Assembly: GCA_945887955.1 (NCBI GenBank)
Contig: CAMCZO010000008.1
Location: forward strand, 1 to 46,221
Length of the DNA stretch: 46,221 nt
Source: Chitinophaga pinensis
GTDB lineage: Bacteria; Bacteroidota; Bacteroidia; B-17B0; Aurantibacillaceae
Direction of reading: 5' to 3'
The translations under genes and the position numbers were made by a program. The notes beneath the pieces are model-generated. The model was not told where the DNA came from. It saw nothing but the letters and a program-made list of their open reading frames with translations, and searched no databases. Below are positions 17,877 through 27,653 of this stretch, piece after piece (position 1 is the first letter of the stretch; each line of letters starts with the position of its first letter).

Positions 17877-19127
17877 GTGATTTTTAAGAAAAAAATAATA
17901 AATTTTGAATCAGAATCGCTAAGTATTAAAACTTGGCGAAGATTTAAACATAATAAAGTAGCAATGTTTGGCCTTATTATGATTTTTTTTTCTTGTTTGA
18001 TTTCTATTCTAGGTTACCTTATTACTTCAGATCAAACGCCTTATTGTAACGATCAAAAACCCGAACTTCACATAAAATATCCTGGCTTTAAAACAAAACA
18101 CTTACTTGTTTCGCATAAAGAAATTTTTAATAACGATGGCTTTTTTAAACTTATGTTATTTGGTAAAGAAGATAAATATATAAATTATCCATTTTTTGAT
18201 TATCATTTTAAAGGCGCAAATATTATTATCGAAGAATATACCGGAAATGCCCCAAACAATGGTTCACTAATCACATTCAATCTAGCAAGTGTTGTTTATA
18301 ATATCGATAAAAAACATCCTATAATTTACGACTCTATTCAACAAACACTTTGTTTTTATAAAATAAATCAAACTAACAAAACCATTCAATCTATCAATGA
18401 AATTAAATCTATCTTAAGGTCAAAAAACATAAAAGAAAAAACATATTTATTGGGCACTGATTTATTAGGGCGTGATTTGTTAAGTAGATTAATTATTGGC
18501 ACCAGAATTAGTTTAGGGGTTGGATTAATTTCAGTTATTATTTCTATTTTAATTGGGGTGTTTTTAGGCTCGGTTGCTGGATATTACAGAGGGAAAATTG
18601 ATAATTTAATTATGTGGCTAATTAATGTAGTTTGGAGTATCCCAACTCTATTATTAGTTATCGCTATCACTCTAGTTCTTGGTAAAGGAGTTATGCAAGT
18701 TTTTATTGCAGTGGGTCTTACTATGTGGGTAGAAGTTGCTAGAATTGTAAGGGGGCAAATATTAAGTATCAGAGAAAAAGAATACGTTGAAGCCGGACGA
18801 GCCCTAGGTTATAAAAATAATAGAATTATTTTTAAACATATTTTACCAAATGTAATGGGGCCAGTAGTAGTTATTGCAGCAAGTAATTTTGCTTCGGCTA
18901 TATTAATGGAAGCTGGATTGAGTTTCTTAGGAATTGGCGCTCAGCCTCCAGTTCCATCTTGGGGAGAAATGACAAACGCACATCATGGTTATATATTAAT
19001 GGACAAGGCCTATCTCGCATTTATTCCAGGCCTGGCCATAATGCTGTTAGTTTTATCTTTTATGCTTGTTGGTAATGGATTAAGAGATGCGCTTGATACA
19101 AAAATATCTGACGATAAAGCAATTTAA
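17877..19127 (+). CDS. OppC/DppC-like ABC transporter permease
   Basis: A 416-residue permease of the peptide/nickel ABC family. The N-terminal OppC domain has WRRFKHNKVAMFGLIMIFFSCLISILG; a large extracytoplasmic insert covers about residues 50-185; GTDLLGRDLLSRLIIGTRISL marks the start of the permease core; the EAA loop is EYVEAGRALGYKNNRIIFKHILPN; LSFLGIGAQPPVPSWG closes it. Start is GTG at 17877. Insert-carrying OppC proteins of this length are typical of Bacteroidota. No matching permease B, ATPase or binding protein lies in the window, so its partners must be elsewhere; co-transcription with the glycosyltransferase (seven-base gap) is likely. Confidence 0.9.
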   Translation: MIFKKKIINFESESLSIKTWRRFKHNKVAMFGLIMIFFSCLISILGYLITSDQTPYCNDQKPELHIKYPGFKTKHLLVSHKEIFNNDGFFKLMLFGKEDKYINYPFFDYHFKGANIIIEEYTGNAPNNGSLITFNLASVVYNIDKKHPIIYDSIQQTLCFYKINQTNKTIQSINEIKSILRSKNIKEKTYLLGTDLLGRDLLSRLIIGTRISLGVGLISVIISILIGVFLGSVAGYYRGKIDNLIMWLINVVWSIPTLLLVIAITLVLGKGVMQVFIAVGLTMWVEVARIVRGQILSIREKEYVEAGRALGYKNNRIIFKHILPNVMGPVVVIAASNFASAILMEAGLSFLGIGAQPPVPSWGEMTNAHHGYILMDKAYLAFIPGLAIMLLVLSFMLVGNGLRDALDTKISDDKAI

Positions 19128-19128
19128 A

Positions 19129-20139
19129 TTAAGATAACACAATTTCCTTTAAAGCATTTACCCATTCGTCATTTGCATTTAAACTGTTAACAAGAGTGAT
19201 CTTTTCGCCACCATGTTCGATAAAAATCTCTTGGTATTCAACTCCAATTTCGTAAATTGTTTCAAGACAATCGGCAACAAAAGCAGGTGAAAAAACTAAG
19301 ATATTTTTTGCGCCTTTTTTAGCAATATCTTCAATTACTTTGTCGCTAAATGGTTGAAGCCATTTATTATCTAATCTACTTTGAAAAGTTGTACAGTATT
19401 TACCTTCATCAATATTTAACGCTTCAACAAGATGACGAGTGGTTTGAAAACAGTTTGCTCTATAACAATATTGATTATTAATAGAAATTTTGTTGCAACA
19501 ATCTCCAAGCAAACAGGTATTATTTCCATAATCTAACGAACCTTTTCTTATATGTCTTTCAGGTAAGCCATGGTAACTAAAAATCACAAAATCATAATTT
19601 TTTGGATTATGTTTTTTTCCTTCTATCAGTAATGCCTTTATAAATTCTGGATGATTATAAAAATGACTGATAATATTTAAGCTTGGGATAACTTCCCAGC
19701 CTTTGATTTGACTTAGAACTTCTTCGATGGTACTTCCCGTGCTCGAACTTGCATATTGAGGATATAAAGGCAACACGTGAATTTTAGATGGGAGTTGCTC
19801 TTTAATTTTTTTTAAAGTAGACTTAATACTTGGATTTTGATATCGCATGGCTAATTCAACAATATATTTTTCGCCTAATTTGTTTTGTAGCTTTTCTTTT
19901 AATAAAATACTATTAATTAATAATGGCGAACCTTCTTTTGTCCAGATCGCTTGATATAATTTTGAGGATTTAAAACTTCTGAATGGAACAATAATTAAAT
20001 TAACTAAAATAAATCGAAGTATAGGATTTATATCAATTACTCGCCTATCATTTAGAAACTGAGTTAAATATTTAGCAACTTTTGAATGCTTTGAGGAATC
20101 TGGCGTGCCAAGATTTATTAATAAAACTGCTTCTTTCAT
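19129..20139 (-). CDS. hemH: ferrochelatase
   Basis: A 336-residue ferrochelatase that inserts Fe2+ into a porphyrin in the last steps of heme synthesis. It shows VLLINLGTPDS at the N-terminus, LPLYPQYASSSTGS, the catalytic H190 in FSYHGLPERH, and E293 in SPAFVADCLETIYEIGVEY. A cluster of five cysteines (209, 214, 215, 225, 230) in a loop after the active histidine is unusual for the soluble Bacillus-type enzyme and might bind a metal or cluster. The gene is the last of the minus-strand run ileS, dksA-like, lspA, hemH, and converges tail to tail (one base gap) with the permease. Confidence 0.94.
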   Translation of the reverse strand: MKEAVLLINLGTPDSSKHSKVAKYLTQFLNDRRVIDINPILRFILVNLIIVPFRSFKSSKLYQAIWTKEGSPLLINSILLKEKLQNKLGEKYIVELAMRYQNPSIKSTLKKIKEQLPSKIHVLPLYPQYASSSTGSTIEEVLSQIKGWEVIPSLNIISHFYNHPEFIKALLIEGKKHNPKNYDFVIFSYHGLPERHIRKGSLDYGNNTCLLGDCCNKISINNQYCYRANCFQTTRHLVEALNIDEGKYCTTFQSRLDNKWLQPFSDKVIEDIAKKGAKNILVFSPAFVADCLETIYEIGVEYQEIFIEHGGEKITLVNSLNANDEWVNALKEIVLS

Positions 20140-20200
20140 TCAATTAAAACAATTAATTATGAATAGTGTTTAATTATTTATAATATTCAATTAGTTGAGT

Positions 20201-20875
20201 TTAATCGGCTTTTTCTAAAGGCAAATCTGATTCAATTAATTCTTCTTTTTTAGTAAACTTTTTTTGAAATAAAATTATAATAAAAACTCCAATTGAAATA
20301 GAAGCATCGGCAAAATTAAAAATCGGTCTAAAAAATTGAAATTCTTCGCCGCCCCAAATAGGAAACCAACTTGGGAAGTGGCCATTCATCATTGGAAAAT
20401 AAAACATATCAACCACACAACCAAACATAGATTTGGCATAGCCTTTAGACGTTAATTGTGCAATGCCATCATAAGGCATGTATTCATTAAAATCTAAATT
20501 TAAAGAAGTGCCTCGGTCAAAAAATAAACCATAAAACGCACTATCAAATATATTGCCCAAAGCTCCAGCTAAAATAAGTGATACCGAGAACACAAAACCG
20601 GGATGCTCTTCTTTTTTAATTATATATCGAATATAAAATGCTCCAGCTATACAAGCTAAGATTCTAAAAATACTTAAGCCCAATTTTCCAATTTCTCCTC
20701 CAAACTCAAACCCAAAAGCCATTCCCGGATTTTCAGTAAAGTGAATAATACACCAATCTGATAAACGCCCAACCTCGCCCAAAGGATAATTCAGCTTAAT
20801 GTAAATTTTAATAAACTGATCAATTAATAAAATAAAAAATACAGTAAGTAGAGGGATTTTATAGTGCTTTAACAT
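20201..20875 (-). CDS. lspA: lipoprotein signal peptidase LspA
   Basis: A 224-residue membrane aspartyl peptidase that cleaves the signal peptide of diacylated prolipoproteins. Four membrane segments and the motifs FTENPGMAFG (about 46-55), GALGNIFDSAFYG, VVDMFYFP (catalytic D156) and FNFADASISIG (catalytic D190) are present. It is about 60 residues longer than the E. coli enzyme owing to an insert at roughly 115-150 before the first Asp and a charged tail, both common in Bacteroidota. The many lipoproteins predicted in this window would be its substrates. It is the third gene of the ileS run, a common ileS-lspA neighbourhood. Confidence 0.95.
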   Translation of the reverse strand: MLKHYKIPLLTVFFILLIDQFIKIYIKLNYPLGEVGRLSDWCIIHFTENPGMAFGFEFGGEIGKLGLSIFRILACIAGAFYIRYIIKKEEHPGFVFSVSLILAGALGNIFDSAFYGLFFDRGTSLNLDFNEYMPYDGIAQLTSKGYAKSMFGCVVDMFYFPMMNGHFPSWFPIWGGEEFQFFRPIFNFADASISIGVFIIILFQKKFTKKEELIESDLPLEKAD

Positions 20876-20944
20876 TTAATTGAGAAAAGTAAATTATTCA
20901 AATATCTGTAATTAAATTAAACTATCAATTAAAAAAAAGATTGT

Positions 20945-22183
20945 TTAAGACGATTGATTAATTTTTGCTTCAATTCCTAAAGTAGCATGAGGCACAGAAC
21001 GTAATCGCTCTTTTGGTATTAATTTTCCGGTTACTCGGCAAATACCATAAGCTTTATTTTCTATTCTAATTAAAGCGTTTTTTAAATTAATTATATATTT
21101 TTCTTGTCGTATAGCTAATTGAGCCGTTTCTTCTTTGCTCATTACATCGCTCCCATCTTCTAATAATTTAAATGAAGGCGAAGTGTCGTCTGTGCCATGA
21201 TTATCTTCATTACTTAAGGTTTGTTTAAGCAAATCATAATCCGTTTGAGCTTCTTTAAACTTTTCTAAAATCAATTTTTTAAATTCTGCTAATTCTTTAT
21301 CAGAATAACGAGTTCGTTTATCGTTATTATTAATGAAAGGTTTTGGTGGCTCTACTAAACCTTTTTTTATAAGTGGCTTACTAATATCTATTTGTAAAGG
21401 TCTGTTACGAATATAGGCCTCCATACTTCCTCCAGTTGATTTGCCGTGATTTTTCTTACGACGACCACGACCACGTTTTTCTGGAACCCCATCTTCATCT
21501 TCATCAATTTCAGGAGAACTTATTCCTTCTAAATCTAATAAAACTAGCTCTTCTAAACCACCTTCAACCACAGCGTCTTCTTCGTCTGGTTTTTCATAAT
21601 CGTCTTTTACTTCTACATCATCATCATCACTATTTTTACCTTTTTTCTTTGATTCTACTTTTTTTGATTTAGCATTTTTTACTTTTAGAGCAATTGCCTC
21701 AATCGGTTTACTAGTATTTTTTTTAGAAACATTTTTTTTCTGTAAAATCTGCTTAGATTTTGTTGATTTAATTACAGATTTTGTAACAATTTTATTTTTT
21801 AATTCTTTTTTTGAAGCGGATTTAACTACTTTTTTTACAATTGGTTTAACTGCTTTTTTTGCGATAGGCTTAATTACTTTCTTTGACACAGATTTTAGTA
21901 CTTTTTTGGTAGCAGGTTTAACTGCTTTTTTAGCAATAGGTTTAACTTTTTTAACGATAGGTTTAACGACTTTTTTAGAAGCCGAATTTTGTTTGATTTT
22001 TTTGGCAATTTTAACTACCTTTTTAACAATAGATTTTGCAACTTTTTTTGGTGCAGATTTTGCAACTTTTTTAGGTGCAGATTTAACTGCTTTTTTTGGT
22101 GCAGATTTAACTGCTTTTTTTAAAGGTTTTGAAACTGGCTTAGCTTTTTTTTCCTTTTTTTTAGTATTAATTTTTTTAGCCAT
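20945..22183 (-). CDS. DksA/TraR-like protein with histone-H1-like lysine-rich N-terminal tail
   Basis: A 412-residue protein in two parts. Residues 1 to ~180 are almost entirely Lys, Ala, Val, Pro and Ser in repeats such as KSAPKKAVKSAPKK and KPIAKKAVKPIVKK, like a histone H1 tail. An acidic linker (about 185-235) follows. Residues ~290-410 are a Bacteroidota DksA/TraR domain: RYSDKELAEFKKLILEKF, DTSPSFKLLEDGSD, IRIENKAYGICRVTGKLI, PKERLRSVPHATLGIEAK. Only one finger cysteine remains. The C-terminal domain is expected to act on RNA polymerase; the tail should bind DNA or RNA. The gene lies 12 bases after ileS and before lspA. An unfused version of ~125 residues is the usual form, so the tail is a notable addition. 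Confidence 0.85.
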   Translation of the reverse strand: MAKKINTKKKEKKAKPVSKPLKKAVKSAPKKAVKSAPKKVAKSAPKKVAKSIVKKVVKIAKKIKQNSASKKVVKPIVKKVKPIAKKAVKPATKKVLKSVSKKVIKPIAKKAVKPIVKKVVKSASKKELKNKIVTKSVIKSTKSKQILQKKNVSKKNTSKPIEAIALKVKNAKSKKVESKKKGKNSDDDDVEVKDDYEKPDEEDAVVEGGLEELVLLDLEGISSPEIDEDEDGVPEKRGRGRRKKNHGKSTGGSMEAYIRNRPLQIDISKPLIKKGLVEPPKPFINNNDKRTRYSDKELAEFKKLILEKFKEAQTDYDLLKQTLSNEDNHGTDDTSPSFKLLEDGSDVMSKEETAQLAIRQEKYIINLKNALIRIENKAYGICRVTGKLIPKERLRSVPHATLGIEAKINQSS

Positions 22184-22195
22184 AATCTAAATTAT

Positions 22196-25100
22196 TTAAT
22201 TAATTTTTTCAATATAAATAAATGTTTGTAAATTTTCATCTACTTCAATAATTGTTGAATTTTCTGGACTTAGATTATTAACAATTTGAAAGTCTGTAGT
22301 TAAAGTTTCAGAACAAATATAACTTAAATTGTTTTTAATTGCATTATCTAATTCTATTTTTTGCTGAATTTTAACCAAAATCTTATCTGTTACTTCAAAA
22401 TCACTATCCTTTCTTAAATTTTGAATTCGATTAACTAGTTCGCGAGCTAAACCTTCATTTCTTAATTCCTCAGATATATTTATATCTAAAGCTACTGTTA
22501 TCGATCCATTATTTGCTACTTTCCAACCTGGAATATCTATGGGAATAATTTCTACATCTTCTGCTACTAACTCGATATTAAAATTGTTTAAATTCACTGT
22601 AAATTTTGCATTTCGTTCAATTTCTGAAATAATTTTATTCCCATTTTCTGCTGCATAAGACTGAAGCAATTTCATGTTTTGCCCGCATTTTTTTCCTAGC
22701 GTTTTAAAATTTAGTTTTAATTGCTTAACAATTTGGGTTTGACTTTCATCAACAAAATCTATTTTTTTTACATTCACTTCATCCAAAATCAAATCACTTA
22801 CCGATTCAATTTTTTGTTGATATGCTCTATCTAAAATCGGAATTTGAATGCGTTGAAGAGGTTGACGTACTTTTATATTTTCTTTTTTTCTAATAGATAA
22901 AATCATTGATGATATCTTCTGAGCCAATTCCATGCGCTCTTCTAAATTTTTATCTTGAAATTTTTTCTGAAATTGAACTAAATTGGTTAGATGAACCGAT
23001 TCCGTTTTTAAGGTAAGAGATTGATATAACCAATCTGAAAAAAAAGGAGCAATCGGACTCATGAGTTGAGCTATTGTTGTTAAACAATTAAATAATGTTT
23101 CGTAAGCTACAATTTTATCAGCACTCATTTCTGCTCTCCAAAACCGACGACGACTTAATCTCACATACCAATTACTCAAATGTTCATCTACAAATTCTTC
23201 TATTGCCCTTGCGGCTCTGTGAGGCTCAAATTCATTGTAATATAAGGTAACATCTTGAATTAAAGATTGTAGTTTAGAATCAATCCATTTGTCTAATTCT
23301 ATCCTATCATCGATAGAATTTTTTGTGTTATCAGCTGCAATAAATTTATCTACATTGGCATAAAGCGCGAAAAATCCATAAATATTATAAAGGGTTCCAA
23401 ATAATTTTCTTTGCACTTCAGCAATTCCATCAGATCGACCATTTATTAATTTAAAAATAGATTTGTCTTTTAAATTTTCATATTCTGAAGAACCTTGCTC
23501 TACAATATTTCCATTTTTGTCTTCGTAAATATTTGTCCAAGAAAATTTTAAATTATCCCATGGAGCAGCATTAGCAATCATATACCATCGGGTTGCATCA
23601 GCGCCATATTTTTCAATCGTTTCGAAAGGATCAACTGAATTGCCTAAACGTTTACTCATTTTGTTGCCATTTTTGTCTAAAACCAATCCATTTGAAACAA
23701 CGTTCTTGTATGCAACAGAATTAAAATTCATAGCAGCAATGGCATGCAGTGTAAAAAACCAACCTCGAGTTTGATCTACACCTTCGGCAATAAAATCTGC
23801 AGGAAAATACTTTTTATCATCAATTAATTCTTTGTTTTCGAAGGGATAATGAACCTGAGCATAAGGCATGGCCCCACTATCAAACCAAACATCAATTAAA
23901 TCAGGCTCACGAAATAACTTTTTGCCATTTTTTGCTAAAATAATAGTATCAACATAAGGCTTATGCAAATCAAAAGAATTATAATTTTCTGATTTAAAAT
24001 TTCCTGGTATAAATTTAGATAATGGATTATCGACCATAAATCCATGTGTTATAGATTGCTCTATTTCTTGCTTTAGTTCTTCGGTACTTCCAATAACAAG
24101 TTGTTCAGAACCATCCGCACTGGTCCATATTGGAATAGGAATTCCCCAAAAACGCGATCGAGATAAATTCCAATCATTTAAATTTTCTAACCAATTTCCA
24201 AATCGACCTGTGCCAGTTGCTGAAGGTTTCCAATTGATTGTTTTATTCAATTCAATCATTCGGTCTTTTAAAGCAGTAGATTTGATAAACCAGCTATCGA
24301 GAGGATAATAAAGTATCGGCTTATCTGTTCGCCAACAGTGAGGATAACTATGCTCGTATGTTTCTTTTTTAAAAAGTTTGCCTTCTTCCTGTAATTTTAA
24401 AACAATTCTTTCGTCTACACTTAAATAAGCTTTCAACTCTTTTATTTTTCCAGCATCTTCTAAAAATTTTTTCTGATTTTCGAATTCTGATTTTTTTTCT
24501 TCTTCCGATAAATAAGCTTCTTTTACATATTCATTTCCATAAAGAAAAATCCCGTCGTTTACTTCAGGCAAAAATTTACCTTGTTTATTAACTAAGGTTA
24601 AAGCGCCTATATTGTTTTGTTTTGCAACGCGAAAGTCATCGGCGCCAAAACTTGGGGCAAGATGAACTATTCCCGTTCCATCGGTTGTAGTTACAAAATC
24701 TCCTGTAATTATTTTCCCGCCTGCCTCATAAAAATTTATAGTTTCGCCATTTAATTCAACATTTTTATTTACCTCAAATGGTAAGAGTTGATCATATTGC
24801 AATCCTTCTAAATCAGAACCTTTTAACTCGAAAATAATATTAAAAGGAATATTTTTATCTCCAATTTTAAAATTTTCTAATTTTAAATCCGCATTTTTTT
24901 CTGAAAAATATTTATTGATCAAATCTTTTGCTAAAACAACTGTTTGGGCTTTGCCATTGAACTGATTAAATGTTTCAACAAAAACATAATCTATGTCTTT
25001 TCCAACTGCAAGAGCGGTATTAGATGGCAAGGTCCAGGGTGTAGTTGTCCAAGCTAAAATAAACAAATCTCCAGATAATTGTTTTATTTTAAGTTTGTTA

Positions 25101-25768
25101 TAGTCTTTTATTTTAAATTGTACTGTGGCAGTTCTGTCTTTTACATTTCTATAACATCCAGGTTGATTTATTTCGTGAGAAGACAAGCCAGTTCCGGCTG
25201 CCGGCGAATAGGGTTGAATTGTGTAACCCTTGTATAATAAATCTTTTTTTGATAAATTTTGTATTAACCACCAAACACTTTCTATATATTTATTATCGTA
25301 AGTAATATAAGGATTGCTCATGTCAACCCAATAGCCCATTTTTGCAGTTAAATCTTCCCACTTATCCGTATATTTCATAACCTCTTTGCGACAGGCTTTA
25401 TTATAATCTTCTACAGAAATATATTTCGAGCTTTGTGGGTTACCTATATCCTCTTTTGTAATGCCAAGAGATTTCTCTACCCCTAACTCAATAGGAAGAC
25501 CATGTGTGTCCCAACCTGCTTTTCTATTTACGTGATAACCCTGTAATGTTTTAAAGCGACAAAAAATATCTTTAATAGCTCGGGCCATTACATGATGAAT
25601 ACCTGGCATTCCATTTGCACTTGGAGGCCCCTCATAAAAAACCCAAGTATTCGAGGCGTCACGAGTTGACAAAGATTTTTCAAACGTTTTGTCATCCTGC
25701 CAAAATTTTAAAATATCTTTTGATATTTGAGATAAATCTAATTTTTTATATTCAGGGTATTTTTTCAT
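22196..25768 (-). CDS. ileS: isoleucyl-tRNA synthetase
   Basis: A 1190-residue class I synthetase charging tRNA-Ile. It shows the HIGH-type motif in PPSANGMPGIHHVMAR (residues 48-63), FWGIPIPIW, the CP1 editing region with TTTPWTLPSN, DVWFDSGAMPYAQ, the KMSKR loop (KNGNKMSKRLGN, about residue 705) and an anticodon-binding domain (YVRLSRRRFW). The length with a long C-terminal extension fits the eukaryote-like/type 2 form common in Bacteroidota, which is often less sensitive to mupirocin; resistance here is only inferred. First gene of the ileS, dksA-like, lspA, hemH run. Confidence 0.97.
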   Translation of the reverse strand: MKKYPEYKKLDLSQISKDILKFWQDDKTFEKSLSTRDASNTWVFYEGPPSANGMPGIHHVMARAIKDIFCRFKTLQGYHVNRKAGWDTHGLPIELGVEKSLGITKEDIGNPQSSKYISVEDYNKACRKEVMKYTDKWEDLTAKMGYWVDMSNPYITYDNKYIESVWWLIQNLSKKDLLYKGYTIQPYSPAAGTGLSSHEINQPGCYRNVKDRTATVQFKIKDYNKLKIKQLSGDLFILAWTTTPWTLPSNTALAVGKDIDYVFVETFNQFNGKAQTVVLAKDLINKYFSEKNADLKLENFKIGDKNIPFNIIFELKGSDLEGLQYDQLLPFEVNKNVELNGETINFYEAGGKIITGDFVTTTDGTGIVHLAPSFGADDFRVAKQNNIGALTLVNKQGKFLPEVNDGIFLYGNEYVKEAYLSEEEKKSEFENQKKFLEDAGKIKELKAYLSVDERIVLKLQEEGKLFKKETYEHSYPHCWRTDKPILYYPLDSWFIKSTALKDRMIELNKTINWKPSATGTGRFGNWLENLNDWNLSRSRFWGIPIPIWTSADGSEQLVIGSTEELKQEIEQSITHGFMVDNPLSKFIPGNFKSENYNSFDLHKPYVDTIILAKNGKKLFREPDLIDVWFDSGAMPYAQVHYPFENKELIDDKKYFPADFIAEGVDQTRGWFFTLHAIAAMNFNSVAYKNVVSNGLVLDKNGNKMSKRLGNSVDPFETIEKYGADATRWYMIANAAPWDNLKFSWTNIYEDKNGNIVEQGSSEYENLKDKSIFKLINGRSDGIAEVQRKLFGTLYNIYGFFALYANVDKFIAADNTKNSIDDRIELDKWIDSKLQSLIQDVTLYYNEFEPHRAARAIEEFVDEHLSNWYVRLSRRRFWRAEMSADKIVAYETLFNCLTTIAQLMSPIAPFFSDWLYQSLTLKTESVHLTNLVQFQKKFQDKNLEERMELAQKISSMILSIRKKENIKVRQPLQRIQIPILDRAYQQKIESVSDLILDEVNVKKIDFVDESQTQIVKQLKLNFKTLGKKCGQNMKLLQSYAAENGNKIISEIERNAKFTVNLNNFNIELVAEDVEIIPIDIPGWKVANNGSITVALDINISEELRNEGLARELVNRIQNLRKDSDFEVTDKILVKIQQKIELDNAIKNNLSYICSETLTTDFQIVNNLSPENSTIIEVDENLQTFIYIEKIN

Positions 25769-26305
25769 TTATTTCTTGGTGAGAGAAAGCAAAATCTATG
25801 AGAATTGAGATAAATCTAATTGGTTATATATTATTATTTGTTTAAAAAGGATAGCGAATTTACTAAAAATTTTAGAACTTTTAGTACAAGAATTTAATCT
25901 TTTTTTATCACTAGTTGCTTTAATACCATTGTTCAGTTTTATCTATTATCACAATTGGCAAATAATTTATCACATCTCCTAGTTGAAAAACTAAAGAGGG
26001 ATCATATTAACTAAAGAAATTATGTAAAACTAAATTGCCTATAATAGGCGAACTTGAATTAAATTCAGCGGAAGTTCGTCTTAGAATCTCTTAGTAAATT
26101 AATGCTATAAAATTTACATTATTTTAAAGGTCAAAGTCCTAATATAAAGGGCTGTTTAGTTAAAAAGGTTTTCGTGTTTTAATCCAAGTTTTTCACCTAT
26201 TATAAAGGGTGTATCTTGTTGCTGAGTTTGTGTCAACTGTAGTGTAACTTCTAGAAAAAAACCCCTTAAACACACTATAAAAGAGCGCTTTAGGGCTTAT
26301 GTGTG
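25769..26305. other. 537-base gene-free region with palindromes
   Basis: No convincing gene is seen between ileS and tRNA-Cys. It holds a perfect 13-base palindrome GCCTATAATAGGC (26037-26049), directly followed by an inverted repeat CGAACTT...AAGTTCG (26049-26055 / 26072-26078). Two imperfect direct copies of CCTAATATAAAGGGCTG also occur (about 26139 and 26196). The ileS promoter must lie in the first ~100 bases; a clear -7/-33 pair was not found. Confidence 0.5.
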
Positions 26306-26376
26306 AGGTCCCGAGCGGATTCGAACCGCTGTAGCAGCTTTTGCAGAGCTGAGCCTAGCCACTCGGCCACAGGACC
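26306..26376 (-). tRNA. tRNA-Cys (GCA)
   Basis: Read on the minus strand, the acceptor stem GGTCCTG pairs with CGGGACC (one T-G pair), the anticodon loop CTGCAAA gives anticodon GCA, the T loop is TTCGAAT, and the discriminator base is T (U73), typical of tRNA-Cys. The D arm reads GGCCGAGTGGCTAGGC. The CCA end is not fully encoded. It is followed downstream by the gene-free palindromic region. Confidence 0.95.
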
Positions 26377-26503
26377 ATTTTATTAATAAATTTAAATAAA
26401 AAATAAACTTTAAACCGAATAAACTTATTAATTATGTTCTCTATTAAGAAACGATTGCAAAAGTAATATATATTTAGCAACTTGTCAAAATTATTATAAA
26501 AAC

Positions 26504-27646
26504 ATGCAATTTTCTTCAAAACTCCCTAAGGTTGGCACCACTATATTTACAACAATGAGCGCTCTTGCAAAAGAGCATCAGGCCATTAATCTATCTCAAG
26601 GGTTCCCAGATTTTAGTTGCTCACAAGAATTAATTAGTTTAGCCAATCACTACATTAAAAATAATTTCAACCAATATGCACCAATGCCAGGTGTAATAGA
26701 GTTAAGAGAACGAATCGCTGAAATCATCCAAACCTGTTATAATTCTATTTATCATCCTGATTCCGAAATAACAATTACTGCTGGTGCTACGCAAGCAATT
26801 TATACTACTATTGCTGCTTTTATAAAATCTAATGATGAAGTAATTGTTTTTGAACCCGCTTACGATTGTTATGCTCCTGCTATTGAAATAAATGGAGGCA
26901 TTGTAGTTTATTCTCAACTTAATAATGACGATTTTTCAATTAATTGGGATGATGTAAAAAATAAAATAAACGAACGCACCAAAGCAATTATCATCAATTC
27001 GCCCCATAATCCAAGCGGAACAATAATTACAAAAAATGACATCCAAAATTTAGAAAATTTAGTTTCTGGTAAAAACATCATCGTAATAAGTGATGAGGTA
27101 TACGAACACATGGTTTTTGATGGCTTAAAACATTATAGCGTTGCCAGCAGTAAATTACTTCGAAATCAATCAATTATTATTTCATCATTTGGTAAAACAG
27201 TGCACGCCACAGGCTGGAAAATTGGCTATGTAGCGGCAACAAAAGAATTAATGGTTGAATTTAGAAAGGTACATCAGTTTTTAGTTTTTGCCGTAAATCA
27301 CCCTTTACAATTGGCATTAGCAGACTTTTTAAAAAATAGCTCTAACTATAATGACTTAAAACAATTCTATCAACAGAAACGAGATTATTTTTTAAAACTA
27401 ACCAAAAATTCTCGTCTAATTCCTTTAAAAACAAGCGGCACCTATTTTCAGCTTATGAATTTTAAAAATATTAGTCAGGAATCAGACACAGAAATGGCCA
27501 TCAGATTAACCAAAGAAAAAAAGATAGCGACTATACCCTTATCAGTTTTTTATAGTCAAAAAAAAGACGATCAACTTTTAAGATTTTGTTTTGCAAAAAA
27601 AGATGAAACACTAGAAAAAGCCGCAGAAATTATTTGCCAACTATAA
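26504..27646 (+). CDS. methionine/kynurenine-type PLP aminotransferase
   Basis: A 380-residue fold-type I aminotransferase. Motifs: LSQGFPDFSC near residue 28, YAPMPGVIELRERIA, ITITAGATQAIYT, VFEPAYDCYAP, INSPHNPSGTI, VISDEVYEHMVFDG, and the PLP-binding Lys (K231) in SSFGKTVHATGWKIGY. The spelling matches the YbdL/MccB and kynurenine-glutamine transaminase group, whose best bacterial substrates are methionine and aromatic amino acids. It has its own upstream region after the divergent tRNA-Cys and converges (7-base gap) with a small membrane-protein gene. Confidence 0.9.
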   Translation: MQFSSKLPKVGTTIFTTMSALAKEHQAINLSQGFPDFSCSQELISLANHYIKNNFNQYAPMPGVIELRERIAEIIQTCYNSIYHPDSEITITAGATQAIYTTIAAFIKSNDEVIVFEPAYDCYAPAIEINGGIVVYSQLNNDDFSINWDDVKNKINERTKAIIINSPHNPSGTIITKNDIQNLENLVSGKNIIVISDEVYEHMVFDGLKHYSVASSKLLRNQSIIISSFGKTVHATGWKIGYVAATKELMVEFRKVHQFLVFAVNHPLQLALADFLKNSSNYNDLKQFYQQKRDYFLKLTKNSRLIPLKTSGTYFQLMNFKNISQESDTEMAIRLTKEKKIATIPLSVFYSQKKDDQLLRFCFAKKDETLEKAAEIICQL

Positions 27647-27653
27647 AACAAAA

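Noticed and set aside
21436..22190. Plus-strand frames opposite the DksA-like gene (His-rich and Ala/Phe-rich)
   Set aside because: Antisense of the lysine-rich and acidic low-complexity parts. No start context or domain; the minus strand carries a recognised protein.
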